DNA of 64,000 bases from Alopecurus myosuroides (GCA_028641055.1 CM054062.1:135512682-135576681), one strand, 5' to 3'; positions 1 to 12,478 are shown, numbered from the stretch's first letter. The notes: generated from the letters alone by a model not told the origin. Numbers and translations: made by a program.

Positions 1-128
1 TCATTCTGTCGCGCAAAACGTAACAGATGGCCCTTAGCAATGTTTTGGAGCTCATCCACAATGTTATTGAAATGTCCCAGATCGCGCGGAATTTGGTAGT
101 GTGACTCCATCAGGCACTCGGGGGCTAC
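1..128 (+). mobile_element. 3' internal tail of an LTR retrotransposon, ending in a polypurine tract
   Basis: This stretch lies immediately upstream of an LTR and ends in a G-rich tract (about 118-128, cgggggctac) that looks like the polypurine tract priming plus-strand DNA synthesis. No coding frame of useful length is left. It would be the last 128 bp of the internal region of a plus-strand element whose body lies left of the window. Confidence 0.55.
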
Positions 129-606
129 TGACGTGGGGGTACCCAAGAGACCCTCCACGATGGGTATACTCGGTTCAGCCCACTAAGGGGTGCCTTGGTA
201 GGCTCCACGAGTAGCTACATGAAGGACCATGAAAGAAGCCCACGTGAAGCAGAAGGAAAGACTTGAGCTGCAAGAATAGGAAAAGGTAGCAACCGACTCG
301 AAGTTGAGTCCACCTCATGTACGGACCCTAGGATCCTTCTACCTATATAAAGCATGGGAGGGGGTCACAAACAAGACAGACAAACCTAGATTCAGAGTTG
401 AGCCAGATTCAATCTGCGAATAGCAGCCCCTGTAATGAACACTTTTCACCTCATCGAAATAAATTCCGGCGGGCAGTAACCCGTCAAGTCGAGTAGTTCA
501 CCAGCGTCTTTTTTCCTTCACGAAACCCCGGGTCCCTTATCATGGGGATTGTTGAGGTCACCCCCTCTTCACTTGGCCTCGCTGGCATACCGTTGTGCCC
601 ACAACA
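129..606 (+). mobile_element. 3' LTR of a plus-strand LTR retrotransposon
   Basis: The segment opens with TGACGTGGGG right after the purine tract and closes with ...CACAACA, giving TG...CA ends. A TATA box (TATATAA, 344-350) and a downstream AATAAA (about 458-463) fit U3-R-U5 order in plus orientation. The other LTR and the TSD partner would be left of the window, so completeness cannot be judged. The right boundary is inferred from the CA end and the change in sequence character. Copia versus gypsy cannot be decided here. Confidence 0.6.
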
Positions 607-710
607 TGTTCAGCCGTTTTCCTAGCCGAGGACATGTATAGAAACGACCTCTGTTTTATTGCATCATTCATTTGTTTGCCCCCCTCCTCTTTAAATAATT
701 CTATATTGCT

Positions 711-1970
711 TTGTATATGGATAATTCAGACGAGTTCTTTTACTCTAATTTCATTGAAACTTCAGATGATTCATCCGACAATGATATCGGCATTTGGGTG
801 ACCGCGGAAGCCCTCATCTACAAACACAATGAGGATACATTTGGAACCTATGCGGCATCAGTGATGGGTCATGCTCCGGATTTGGACCGAGACAAACAAG
901 GCGGCCATGAACAATTTTGGAAGGATTATTTCCATCTCACCAATCCAGCATTTCCTCCAAGTGTTTTTCGGCGTCCGTTCTGGATGGAAAAACATGTGTT
1001 CGTGCGTATTCTAGAATGAGTGAGGGACTAGGATGATTAGTTCAAATGCAAAGCTGATGCCACCGGTAAGGTTGGCTTCTTTTCTTACCATAAATGCGTT
1101 GCAGCTATCTAGATGCTTGCATATGGAGTTGCAGGAGATCTCATTGACGAGTATTTGCACATGAGTGATTCCACTTAAATTGAGGCAACGATTAGGATTT
1201 GCAAAGCAGTGGTTCAGGTGTTTGGACCAGAGTATTTGAGAGAACAAAATCTTGACGATAATGCCTGGCTATTATTGATTAACGAGACAAGAGACTTTCT
1301 TGGGATGCTTGGCACCATAGATTGCATGCACTAGGAGTGAAAAATGTCCTTTTGCTTGGCAGGGGCAATATAAGGGACACATTGCAAAGTGCACAATCAT
1401 ATTTGAAGCCGTGTCATCTCAAGATCTTTGGATTTGACTTTTTTTTTCGTCATCACAGGTACTTATAATGACATCAATGTGTTTCAGCGCTCTCCTGTAT
1501 GAAATAAGCTTGTCGAGAGCAATTATACACAAATGATTACTATCCTGTCGATGACATCTACCCTCCATGATCTACATTTGTGAAGACAATTCACAATTTC
1601 CTAAAGGAGAGAAGAATCATAGATTTTCTCAACAACAAGAGGGTGCTATGAAGGATGTGGAGCGAGGTGTGCTCCAATCCTGTTGAGCTATTTTTCGACA
1701 CCCTGCTAGAACATGGAGCAACAATACTATGTGAGAGGTGATTACTTCTTGTGCAGTCATGCACAACATTATAGCTGAGAATGAGCGTGATGACAGTCTC
1801 TTTGAACAAGTGTGGAAATTTTAGGGTGAATTGATTGTGCCTCAGCGTGGACCATCAACGATTTAGTGGTATCTCCACGTGCATCAAGAGATTCATGATT
1901 GGGACACCACCACAAACTTCAGAATGATTTGATCGAGCATATGTGGACCATTTCAGGAAACCGGTAGTCA
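711..1970 (+). pseudogene. PIF/Harbinger transposase (HARBI1/ALP1-like), decayed
   Basis: An open stretch of 102 codons at 711-1019 has the N-terminal pattern of grass Harbinger transposases: an acidic Asp/Ser-rich start, a G-H-x2-F-W-K-D-Y-F motif, then an F-R-R-P-F-W-M block. Further transposase signatures follow in shifting frames. GMLGTIDCMH is near 1300-1330, W-Q-G-Q-Y-K-G-H-like sequence near 1360-1380, an N-D-I-N-V-x-Q-R-S-P block near 1470-1495, and C-x-M-H-N-I-I-x-E-N-E-R-D-D near 1755-1795. In the family this enzyme cuts and rejoins DNA with a DDE catalytic domain. Here several stops and frameshifts, including one straight after the first 102 codons and one at CMH-stop, make it non-functional. 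It is convergent with the ORF1 pseudogene at 2538-4133, the usual partner gene of this superfamily. Confidence 0.8.
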
Positions 1971-2537
1971 TTTTATCTCTATTTTATTTGATTTTATTAT
2001 ATTGTGCGAGTTGCTAAAAGTCGAACTATGTTGTCTATTTGGTTTTAAACTATTTCAAATTTATTGGAATGAGACTATTTATGGAAGAAGAGAAATGAGA
2101 AAAATGGCACAAAATTGTCAGCCGGACTAAAATGAGGACGATCGTTGGGTGCACTACCATCCCAAATCCTCGTTCGGGCCATTTGGTATCCGCGGACCAT
2201 CACAAACAGAATAAAATCACACAGTTTGTGTCCGGTTTGGAGGAGTCTATCGTCAAAGATGCCCTAAGGACATATCCTACGCGGCTACTCAAATATGGAC
2301 CCGATCTGTCCCGGATTTGTCCGTATGAGCAGCGGTCCGGCCCGGTGTCCGGCCGTTTCTGGGAAGTGCACCCTAGTGGGGATGCTCACTTGGTGGCCAA
2401 CTCTAAAAAAACAATAATATGCGAATTGAAGCATTGAAACAGTAGTTCCAAAAGAATATTGTCATGCCGGCAATATTAACAAAAGCAGGCCACGGTTCAG
2501 GCCATGCCGGCCGGCATACAAAAGGCAATGAGAAAGT
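1971..2537. other. Spacer between the two Harbinger pseudogenes
   Basis: No gene is seen. The part from about 2110 to 2420 is rich in GTCCGG/CGGAC words, similar to the sequence beyond ORF1 at about 4240-4380. These are probably subterminal repeats of the Harbinger element or of a related nested copy. I could not fix terminal inverted repeats or a TTA target duplication. Confidence 0.4.
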
Positions 2538-4133
2538 TCACTCCTCACCGTCCATGTAGCGCTGCTGCTTATTCGCGAAGTAGGCCTTCTTCCTTGGGGT
2601 CAGGCTGCTCAGGCCCATGGCCATGATCTGGGCTTCTTGGGCGGCCAACGCGAGCTCGACCTCTTTCTTCTTGATCTCAGCCTCCATGGCCCTTGTGTCG
2701 GCTTCCTTGGCCCTTGTCTTCATGTTCTCCTCCTCTATCTTGAGCTTCTTGGATTGGACGATGAAGCAGTTCTTCGTCAATTCCTCTCGCTCCTGGCGCT
2801 TCTTTTCGTCCCTCTCGCCCTTCTTCTCGCTAGTCTTGTCCTTCTGGCTGATGAAGCCCTTGAGGGTCTCTTGCAGCACGGTCAAAGTGGCATCACGCTT
2901 TAATTCTAGCTTGGAGTTGGTATGGCCCCCCCCGGCCTTTCAGTTGTCGTGTCGTCCCTGTTGCAGGCGGTCATCCCCGGGACCGGTAGCTGCCCCCGAC
3001 CTCTCTTGAGGATATTATGAAGCTCCTTCCGCTTCTGGTTGTCCTTGAGCAGTTTGTAGCAATGTGAGAAGTTGAATGACTTGTTTCCATGCTCGGCCTT
3101 TTACACCTTCAATGCTTGAAAGGCCTACAAAATGGGACAGCGCATTAGAAAGAGGACGCCGGGACAATGGCATGATGAAAAGAGGACTCACCAAGTCGGT
3201 TATGCCAACTCCACTTTGCGGTCGGGCCGCCGCGTGCTCAAAGGAGCCGGTGAAATTGCTACAATCTGAGGAGATGACTCCCAATCTTTTTTGTATTGAC
3301 ATCTCCGTCCGTTTGGTAACCATGGAGTAGGGCGGGAGCACTGCCCTTTCATGGTATTTCTTGTACATCCTCCCCAAGTACGTGTTGCCCTTCATCTCGG
3401 CCCCGATGATCGTGTTCTGTCCTACCTCCATCTAGGTCTCACAGAGACACTCATCCTCCGCTTCGGTGTAACCGATGCCTCGCGAGCGCCTCTTCTTGGC
3501 GGCTTGAGCTTGTTGGGTCAGCTCGTCCATGAACAATGGCATGTCGTCGATGTCGATGCCCTGAACTTCGTCTCCCTCGTCCCCCTCTTCACTGTAGTCC
3601 CCCTATCCGTTCTCATTAATCATGTCGACCAACAAGTCCTCGCCATTCTCCCTTTCGACCGGCGGCGTGGACTCACCCATGTCCGGCACCAAGATGGGCA
3701 TCGCCGGGGCACGGCCTGGCAAAAACCCATACATCTGCGCAGAAGATGGCGTCGCCGCGTCCGCGTCCGGAACTGTGCACGACTGGGCCGCTGATCCGTT
3801 GGAGCTGGCAGCGGGACCGGGATGCATGAACATGGGGGTAGCCGACTACATGCCCATCATGATCATGGCGGCTTGTGCAGTGGCTCGGGCGATCCTCTCT
3901 TCCGCATCCTCCGTGGCCCACGGATCGGTGGCTTCCTTCGCCCTCATCCTCCAACCGGCCCTCTTCGTCGACTCCTCTTTCCTCTGCGCCTCGGTGAGCA
4001 TGACTTTGGGCCTCTTTGCCCTTTGGGGTGGGACTTTGGACGTCGCCTTTGTCGGCGCCGGAAACGGTGGGGAAGATCCAGTGTCATCGGCAGCTGCGGC
4101 TGCCATAGTGGCGGCTCCGTCCGCGTCCGCCAT
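2538..4133 (-). pseudogene. Harbinger ORF1 (Myb/SANT-like, NAM-associated C-terminal type), nonsense-riddled
   Basis: Reading on the minus strand from ATG at 4133 (MADADGAAT), one frame runs through an Ala-rich acidic start, a basic Q-R-A-K-R-P-K segment and a long middle part. In-frame TAG codons break it at 3846-3848 and 3603-3605. The block G-A-E-M-K-G-N-T-Y-L-G-R-M near 3370-3430, followed by a K-R-L-G-x-I-x-x-D-C-S-x-F pattern, matches the plant protein group annotated as NAM-associated C-terminal, the DNA-binding partner of PIF transposases. A GT...AG intron of about 70 bp (near 3120-3191) leads to an H-C-Y-K-L-L-K-D motif. The last 115 codons (2885-2538) form a charged coiled coil. At least four nonsense codons are present, with little frame loss. 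The transposase usually needs this partner for nuclear import and DNA binding. Confidence 0.75.
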
Positions 4134-4524
4134 GGCTAGGACAGAGCAACAACGGCGGCTCGGGGTAGGAGAGGAACATGCATGCAGGAGTGAGGTGGGG
4201 TGTGCCTCTATTGGGCGGGGCAGGGTAGCCAAATACGGGGCACAAGAGCGGTCCAGACTTGTCCGGGTACTGCTCAAACCTGAATTAAAGTTGGGTCGGG
4301 AATGAGCGGTCACGGACGAAAAAACAGACGACGGTCCATTTAAGCAGCACCGTAGGGTCTTTGTTTTGGGGTCTGTCTGCTCAAATCGGGACTATTCGGA
4401 TCAAGTAGGCAAGCCTGTAGAAAATGTCCTAAGTTTGAGCACAAAATCATACTTTCATGATGGCGGTCTTATGGAACGAAAAGACATAAAAAATCCAGAA
4501 AAAGTTGGTAATCGAAATGTGATA
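4134..4524. other. Harbinger subterminal sequence and upstream flank of the host gene
   Basis: No gene is supported. GGTCC/CGGAC words at about 4240-4390 resemble those at 2260-2360 and suggest the end of the Harbinger remnant. No clean terminal inverted repeat could be identified. Confidence 0.3.
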
Positions 4525-4645
4525 CTCCCTCCGTTCACAAATAGATGACTTCTGTTTATCCAAATATGAATGTATATAGACATGTTTGTATCAAATACAC
4601 TCATATTTAGACAACTGAAAGTCATCTATTTATGAACGGAGAGAG
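4525..4645. mobile_element. Stowaway (Tc1/mariner) MITE
   Basis: The element starts CTCCCTCCGTTCACAAATA after a TA dinucleotide (4523-4524) and ends with the near-perfect inverted copy TATTTATGAACGGAGAGAG. The right-hand TA has become CA. The 121-bp length and almost complete self-complementarity are typical of Triticeae Stowaway elements mobilised by mariner transposase. It sits in the upstream region of the 6-phosphogluconolactonase gene, about 400-550 bp before the inferred leader exon. Confidence 0.92.
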
Positions 4646-5042
4646 CAGTTATTTGAAAAGGATCCTATCAGAATCGAACGAATCGTAGAGTCGAAATTAA
4701 ATTTGGATCCAGGAATTCCCCAAAAGGAAATTGGCTCCAGGATTTCATCGTCACGTCTTGGCAGAACGCTGTTCATTTGTCGTTTTGTGCACGGAGTCCG
4801 GCCCTGACGGAGCTGCAGTGTTCAGAAAAAAGCATTCGCACCATGCGCGATGGAGAGAGAGGGAGGGGGGTGTCCCGACTCGCGTGGTGATAAGGATCAG
4901 CGCACCCGCACGTACGTTTCGCCGCTGGACCGGTGGGGCCAACTAAGTCTTCTTTAATCCCGGCGAGGATCGAGAGGAACTTCCTTCCACTCGCCGGAAC
5001 AAGCCCAAGAGGCAAACAAATCCACCGGAGTTTCATACTGCA

Positions 5043-5282
5043 TTAAAAATAAGGTTCTTCATCCTCCTTCCCCCTCCCCCCCTGATGTCACCCTCTGCGT
5101 TTCTTCAAATCTCCTCCAGTCCATACATGTTCTGTGCGTGTGTGTTTGTGAGTAGTATGCGCGTATTTAACTGCTCTCCTCATGCCTGCCTGCTGCTCTG
5201 GGCTTCTTTTTATTCTTCTGCTTTGTTCGCTTCTGGCTTCGAGACTAGAGGAGGCGGAGGGGGAGGCAAATGCTTTGCTCCG
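5043..5282 (+). promoter_or_regulatory. Inferred core promoter and non-coding leader exon of the 6-phosphogluconolactonase gene
   Basis: An A/T-rich TATA-like stretch (about 5042-5053) is followed by a pyrimidine-rich run (5060-5085), as in plant transcription starts. A possible splice donor (G-GTTAGT at 5282/5283) would join to the clear acceptor TTACATAG at 7051-7060, making a 5'UTR intron of about 1.8 kb. The acceptor is well supported. The donor and transcription start are inference and need cDNA. Confidence 0.4.
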
Positions 5283-7060
5283 GTTAGTTCTTGGGGCGCG
5301 GGCTCTTCTTGCTTCGCTCCTCTTCTGTGATCTTGTTCTTGATCTGCCGTGCAGGAACCAAGAACGGCGCGCTCATACGGTTCTTTCAGTTTTTTGCAGT
5401 TCTACCTATCCTTTTCATGGATTACGTCATACCGCCTTTTTTACCCATCACAACATTGCCGCATAGCCTGCACTACGGTTTTGTTTCAAGGTTGGAGTTG
5501 ATATTTGATAATGCCGGCCGATGTATTTTGTTGATTTGGGGAAGAACTTTGGGAATTCTCCTCCTATTTGGCCTTGTTGGAGCTTAGAAGCAGCCCAGTG
5601 TGTGTGTCCCATTCTTCACTTGCTCCTTTTGCTTTTCTTCTCTACTTTTGATCTGAGTAGGACAGCCAGCAGAATAGTTTCCTTTCCTTTTCTCTCTCTC
5701 TCTCTCTGGTCATCAGCTGCTGCGCTTTTCGGATGCTTTTGTTGTGATTCTGAAAACAAAAGGTTTGGAATCTTTGAAATTAGTCTCAAGGCCGAATGAT
5801 GGTTGCTATAGCTTGCAGTGGCAACCTGCCTTTTCCTTTCTTTGCCACCACTCTTTCCATTCCAGTGCTGGTCACCTTTTCTCCCTTCCTTGAGCTAGAC
5901 TGCTACACAATAAAGCAACAACATTTTTCTCTCTGTTTACATGTCATGTTCTGTTGCTCAAAATTAAATTGCAGATTGGGGTACTATTTTAAGACTTCCT
6001 CTTATTTTAGCTTTTAAAAACTTGCACTGTCAAAAAATAATTCTATAACCTTTGTTCTGTTCGTTCTTAGACGTTTTCTAGAGAATTTTTTTCGAGGAGG
6101 AGTATTCTTATGTTTTCTAGAGAATTCATGCTTATGTTTGGTCTTTAGCATCAAAGTTTTTCTTTCTTTTCCTTTCTTTTGCTGTTTACCGGTTTTTGGT
6201 ACATCTACCTGCTATTGCTATGATGCTGGATTATCCGAAGGTAGAATATGATGCTTGTTCAATTTGAGATCTTCCATTGATGTATTAGGAGTTGAAGGTT
6301 TGAGATACAAAAGAGAAATATTTTTGCACTTCCGTTTCACCAAACATATGGACATGATAATTCCTAGAATTAATAAATGGAATCACAACTCTCCCTGTCC
6401 TAGTTTATCTTCTTTTGCTCTTAGTCAAATATATGTTCTACGTGGACTTGGCTATTTGGCACATGTTTGAAACTCCGAGCAAGGAAGTGCTGACACCTTG
6501 TATCATTACATGCCACCGAGATATAGAACATGGTGTTTCTACATGCATATTATCTAATCTTGAAAGAAGCACTTTTACAGAGTAATTTTGCATTCATTTC
6601 TCCAGCAATTTTCATCTGGTGTGGAATTTTCAGATTATGTACTGTTAGATATTGGTGATCTGTTTAACACTTTCAACCTGTTGGCAATACACACAAGCTA
6701 TTATATCTATAATTAAGATATGTTAGTACTAGTTTCAAGCAAAAAAAAAGTCAGTACTCAGTAGAGATCGGCTGCATGTTTGCAATAACAGTATCTTGAT
6801 GTAGGATAAGCATGTAGGAAATCAGGTAGTGCTAGTGTTCAAGTTAGATGCCCTTTTTGATGCACATTGAACAACAGAAAATCATTACATGTTTGAGCTT
6901 GTTTTAGGCTATGTTTAGGGTTAAACGTTAAAGCTAAGGCAAATTTTGTTCAGATTTTATGCAAACCATTTCAGTTAATTTTTTATGTTCCGAAAATCAA
7001 CTAAACTTTGACTTCTGGAATGCCACGTTGATGTTTGATCTCCTGCCACTTCTTACATAG
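5283..7060 (+). other. Probable 5'UTR intron of the 6-phosphogluconolactonase gene
   Basis: This is T-rich, non-coding sequence with a CT microsatellite at about 5693-5710. It ends in a polypyrimidine-poor but usable acceptor, TTACATAG. No recognisable transposon was found inside. Long leader introns are common in plant housekeeping genes and can raise expression; that role is inference here. Confidence 0.4.
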
Positions 7061-7112
7061 GGGTGTTCCATTGGAACAAAATTTGATTTGGAGTTCAGGA
7101 GTAAATAAAACA

Positions 7113-10100
7113 ATGGAAAGGGAGATCCCGGCATCCTATGAACCAAAGAAGAACAGTGAAATTAGGATTTTTGAGAATTCGGACGATATGGCAACAGATC
7201 TGGCTGAGTACATTTCACAAGTTTCAGAAATTTCTGTTAAGGAAAGAGGATGCTTCACTATTGCTCTATCTGGAGGGCCTCTTGTCAGTCTTATGCGGTA
7301 ATGCTGTTCCTTATCAGTTCAACTATATTTACTATTATTGCAGATTTGTTTCGGGGGAGCAGTGAACTCTGTATTAAAACTATTGTACCGCATGTATTCT
7401 ATACCTAAATTACTTTTTCTTCAAACAGAAAACTCTGTGAAGCACCATACAGCAAGACCCTGGATTGGTCTAAGTGGTACATCTTTTGGGCTGATGAACG
7501 TGCTGTAGCAAAGAACCATGTGGAGAGTAACTATAAATTAACAAAGGAAGGATTTCTCTCCAAGGTATAACACTTCCAATATTTTTTTCCTAGTACTTGA
7601 ATTGTTAATTATTTGACTCACAGCTATAAGTTGATTTCTGATAAAATGTAAGCTACAAACAAGTATTTCTAGGCATTTGTTTTTTGTTTCTTGAGTATCT
7701 GCCAAGTTATGCTCTTTAGGCAGTTCATCAGGTTTTACTTCCATTTGTCTTCAATCTGTTTTCGCATAACCATAAAAATATTATTTTAGACGTTCTCCGA
7801 ATGCTTTTATGTAGGAGCTGCACAATTTGCTTAGTCATACGGTTGATTTTGCAATTACATCACGTTTGTTCTATACGTAGTGATAGCCTAGCACTGGAGT
7901 GAAGGAAAATTTAGCAATTTTAAGCATAACAACAGGAAATCGAACTTTTCGTGGATCTAGAAACCTTTATTAATTTTTTGATATTTGGTGGTACCTGTAC
8001 ATACTGCCATAGAAATTTAGAGTAATTCTCCTTTGTTTTGTTTGTGTCTTGCTATCTGTCTGAGCTTGTTCCTCTTAAGTATTTGAAGACCGAGCCAATG
8101 CAAAAGCTACATGTTTAAAAACTAACCTAATAGTTTGGCCTCATATAGTTGCTACTTGTGAGCAAGGAATTTCTGCTGTAATAAAGTAGCTCTTGAGATA
8201 AGGATCTGGGAGAGGTTTACATCTGTTCATCTCGGTTATGCTTTTCCTTCAGGTTTGATATTTTATCTTTAAGCATCTTATCACAAGTGATAACACAATA
8301 ATGAATTCAATTACGGTGCTTAAATATGGTACTGCGATCTATTTGGTAAATGAGATACTATGGGTTCTAAGTATGCTTCCTTGTTTACAAAAAGGTTTCA
8401 TGGCATAGCTTGTGTTAATCATTGCACTACTGATCCAATTCCCCTTTGATCTGCGCATAATCTGCATTGACCAAGGTATCCGAGACCTATATTTTCGTTT
8501 GACTTTGGGATATAATCTTGTTTGTTCAGGCCATGCAAATTCCTTTTTCTAGATATTTTATTAAGACACGTTGAGGCTATCTACTAACTGCTCTAGTTTT
8601 TTTAACTACCCTAGGAGCGCTACCTACCACATCTTTGCATATCTTGCAACCATTATCTTCAGTTTTTTTTTTTTTTGACAAAAGTATTCCAAGTGTGTCT
8701 TATTGGGACAGGACAATATCTTGTAAGCAGAACGCCAGTTCTTATATCAGTTACATCAATTACTGTGGGGCTTGGTTTGATCGTCCTGCACTAGCAACAG
8801 TGAGTTTGAGGAACTTACCGAGAAGTTTATTTTGGTGAATAAATTACAGCACAGTTATAGATTCGATATCATTCCTTTGTCCCATTATACCGTTGCATTT
8901 CATGTCCCTGGAGACCTAAATAGGGACATTTTGTTCATTGCATAGCAAAGCCTTAGCTAAGCTGACGCTTATGTTGTTATTGTGCTAGTTCTATCTTTTT
9001 TCTCAAACATGTATCTAAATAAATGTCTATCATTCGGTTCTAAAAGGAATATACCAAGAGGTACTTGATGATTATACAGGTCAATACGATGACCACGACT
9101 AGAGCAGAAAAAAATAAACAAAACCAGCACCAAAGACAGACAAAACAAAAAGGCTGTAGACAGCAAGCTGCAAGAATGCACAAAGACAAGCTACAAAAAC
9201 AAGAAGGTCGTCTAGCGCAGCATTTATATAATTATTGTATAACCCTTAAGCGTCTAAAGAAAAGGGAAGAATCTATACAATTTATTTGGTGGGAGCTGAT
9301 TACTATAATGCAGATTAACTAAATATCTACTAAGACTGAAATGAGTTATTATAAGTACAACAGTATAACTTATATGTATCATGGCTGTACCACCAAGACA
9401 CATTTTGAATTATAGGATGCACGTTATAGCACGTATGTGTGCTAAGCTAATGTTAATTCAATAGAGGTGTGTTGCAAGAAACTGCATTTCTCTGTGCTGT
9501 GTAGACAATTAGAAGCACTCAATTTTAATATCCTCTGCTTCGACATCAAGTATGTCCATCCTTGATTTTCTGCTTAACTTTTTTTCTGAGAATGGGAGAA
9601 AAGGATTCCCCACGTTTGCTTAATTTTTAGCTTAAAGGAAATGTGATGTAGCCCTCGGTGTGAAATGTGTCATCACGTGATCATGGTGAACTATTATGGA
9701 TCTCCCTGGTTTTGTTTGAGTTAATCATGTGTCTTGTCTGAATGTTTTGTAGGTGCCCATCCTTAATGGTCATGTCTATTCCATCAATGACAACGCCACG
9801 GTAGAAGATGCAGCAACGGACTATGCATTTATTATTCGGCAGTTAGTCAAGATTCGGACAATTGGAGTGTCAGAGAGCAATGACTGCCCCAAGTTCGACC
9901 TCATTCTTCTAGGGATCGGTTCTGATGGACATGTGGCCTCATTGTTCCCTAAACATCCAGCCCTCGAGCTGAAAGATGACTGGGTCACCTACATTACCGA
10001 CACCCCGGAGCCTCCACCAGAAAGGATTACCTTCACCCTTCCTGTGATAAACTCAGCATCAAACATCGCTATAGTCGCCACTGGGAAAGACAAGGCAAAG

Positions 10101-10268
10101 GCTCTGCATTTTGCAATTTCTGACAGTTGCGACGGCCCAGATGCTCCATCGATACCCGCTAGAATGGTTCAGCCAACAGACGGGAAGTTGGTGTGGTTTC
10201 TGGACGAGGCGTCTGCCTCATCTCTCAGGGGGACTAAGAGCAATAATTTCGACCACCAAGAGTTCTAA
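7113..10268 (+). CDS. PGL: 6-phosphogluconolactonase, three coding exons (7113-7297, 7429-7564, 9753-10268)
   Basis: The gene encodes 278 residues. The enzyme hydrolyses 6-phosphoglucono-delta-lactone to 6-phosphogluconate, step two of the oxidative pentose phosphate pathway. Exon 1 (185 nt) ends at donor GTAATG, exon 2 (136 nt) runs from acceptor AAACAG to donor GTATAA, and exon 3 (516 nt) follows acceptor TTGTAG. The phases join without a stop. Family motifs are I-A-L-S-G-G (about residues 50-55, phosphate-binding loop), W-A-D-E-R (82-86) and [13 protein letters not shown] (161-173), which holds the catalytic His of the NagB/SIS-like fold. The start ATG at 7113 gives the usual length of about 260-280 residues. 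No transit peptide is evident, and the C-terminus (HQEF) is not a peroxisomal signal, so a cytosolic isoform is likely. Intron 2 is 2.19 kb. This is the only apparently functional host gene here. Confidence 0.96.
7565..9752 (+). other. Second coding-region intron of the 6-phosphogluconolactonase gene (2188 bp)
   Basis: Donor GTATAA and acceptor TTTTGTAG bound AT-rich sequence with a T15-type run near 8662-8678 and an A-rich stretch near 9105-9210. These could mark old SINE or LINE insertions, but no TSD was recognised. Open frames inside are short and lack family motifs. Confidence 0.7.
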
Positions 10269-10568
10269 CACAAGTGTTGGGTACCTTTTTGCTGCGGTGA
10301 AGCTGATGTGTGTTACTGGAAGAAATTTTCCTCCTTGATACATGTAAGCCTAGGCACTAGTTTTCTGGAAGCCTATCTAGTCCCGAGAACTGAGAAGTCA
10401 GAATAACTGCCAAGAGGGATGCAATGTGTACTTTGTGTGTCAAATGATCGGAGTTGGTGAGAGTAACTTAGTTCCAACTATGGTATTATCTAGTGCCCAC
10501 AATGTGTTCTATCCTAGTTGAAATTAGTTTATTCTGTAGTGATTTTTTATGCGGTGCCATTATTCAAA
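10269..10568 (+). other. 3'UTR and downstream flank of the 6-phosphogluconolactonase gene
   Basis: This non-coding sequence runs from the stop codon to the Helitron boundary. No canonical AATAAA was seen. Plant polyadenylation signals are loose, and a T-rich GTTTATTCTGTAG stretch near 10530 is a plausible 3' end. Confidence 0.4.
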
Positions 10569-11266
10569 CTAGATGATTCCCCGCGCGTCGCTACGGAAAA
10601 GTTCTAATAATAGATATGCATCCTCAAGAAATAAAAGAAAAATAAGAAGGTGATGAAAAAGTAGTCTGGTTGCAGCAGAGAAAATCTATATGTAAGAGTG
10701 AAACACGAAGATCAAATATTTTGCCGTTGGTATCCATGACAACACAGAAGTGAAGGTATTCAAAAATAAATGTTTTTTCCATCAGTATTCATAAATAAAT
10801 AGCAATGTTATAGATGCTATGCTTTTGTGTATAATTAAACATCCAATGGAAGTAATTTAAGAAAGAGTTGTATCGAAACTCTTGGAACAACATAGACTAC
10901 ATTTCACATCTCCATCCTTAAGTGAACAATTGGGATTACAAAAAATATGAGAAACAAAAGTAAGCATTAGTGTTTATTGCTTGTCATGTACGTACTTCGT
11001 ATGATACTTTGAACAATTAGCTAGCATATGTGTACTGACAAAAATAAATAAAATACGGAACAAAGGATAGACTGCATCTTGGTCAATCGTTCCATCCACG
11101 CTGACTTGTTGAGTATCATCTCACTAATACTGCATCTTGACTCTTCAATCGTTCGATCCACGCTGACTAGTTGAGTGTCATCTCACTAATGCAAAATCTT
11201 CCCAGTAAAGAAACTTTGTAAGGTAAGGAATAAATCTGCACAAGTAAAAGGTGACACATCTATTAT

Positions 11267-11968
11267 ACTTGCGGAAGTATTTGTGGAAGTTAAAGGCCCC
11301 CCTGAAAATTAAAATATTTCTTTGGTTTCTCAACCGTAAGGTTATTCTCACTAAAGATAATTTATCTAAGCGCAATTGGATAGGGTGTAAAAAGTGTGCT
11401 TTTTGCGATCAAGATGAAACCGTTCATCATCTCTTTATATCATGTCCCTTTGTGAGGCATATTTGGCGTTTGGTACACTTCACCTTTTCTATTTCTCCTC
11501 CGACCTCCATTGCGGATATGTTTGGTCCTTGGTTGAATGGAACTGACAAAAAGACAAAGGCGCGTATACGAATAGGCGTTGCTGCTGTTCTTTGGGCTGT
11601 TTGGAATTGTAGAAATAGTGTCGTGTTTGACAAGAAAAAGGGTGCTCATTTTTTGCAGGCTATCAACATGGCGGTCTCCTACATTCACCTATGGTCTTTC
11701 CTTCTACCTGCGGAGCAGCGATGACTTATGGATACCGGCTGTGCTCGAATGATGGCGGTCGTTCGGGTTATTTACAGCCAGGGTGGGTGGCTTAATGAGC
11801 GGTGTATTCATGCATAACGTTGTAATTTTTATTTGGCTGGTGTTTGTGGCCACGTTGAGCGACCCATGACTTGTAAACTCTGAATATTTTGACGTTCTTT
11901 TAATAAATCCAGCCGTGTGCATCATTTTGATGCAGAGGCTGGGGCCGAGGTTCCCATTTCTAAAAAAA
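11267..11968 (+). mobile_element. 5'-truncated LINE copy with 11-bp target-site duplication
   Basis: Perfect direct repeats acatctattat flank the segment (11256-11266 and 11969-11979). It ends in the familiar Triticeae LINE 3' end (GTGTGCATC..GATGCAGAGGC..GGGG..) plus an A8 tail. The open frame (to 11724) has the zinc-binding region found after the reverse transcriptase of plant LINEs: C-x2-C-x2-C, then H-H-L-F-I-S-C-P-F, followed by W-A-V-W-N-C-R-N. The 702-bp copy was made by target-primed reverse transcription and lacks endonuclease and reverse transcriptase, so it is dead on arrival. Confidence 0.88.
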
Positions 11969-12478
11969 ACATCTATTATTTTGGATAGTTGTGTTTTGAG
12001 GGATGCGTATGCATTTTGGACATCTAATATATCAATTTATCGGATGCCCCCAAAGGGACTTCTGAGACATCAATTTAGATTGGTAAGAAAATTTAAAGGC
12101 AGTCGTATAAATAAAATTAACACTTGGAAAAAAAAAAGGTTAGCTCCATTGTGAATCTTCACTGATGGTCAGTGAGCTATCTAGCTATAACCAGTGAAGC
12201 AGATAAGTATAGGTGCATACCTTACAGCCAAAATGAACAGGAAAGCTGTATCGAAATTATCGTTGATGTAACCATTAACATCAAGCCAATTGCATCCTGT
12301 ACAACAACCATGAGTAATCAAGTGGAGAAAATTACCTGAAGGGCAATGAGTGTTGGGAATGTAATAATTCGATAGAAAGTGGACTACTGCACCTGGAGCC
12401 ATTTGTCAAATATATTGTATATGTTGTAAGTATGAATAGCTAGGTCGAATATAACTGAAACGCGTGGGAGTAAATTTA

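Noticed and set aside
8640..9330. T-run and A-rich stretches in the 6-phosphogluconolactonase intron as SINE/LINE insertions
   Set aside because: No target duplication or family motif could be found.
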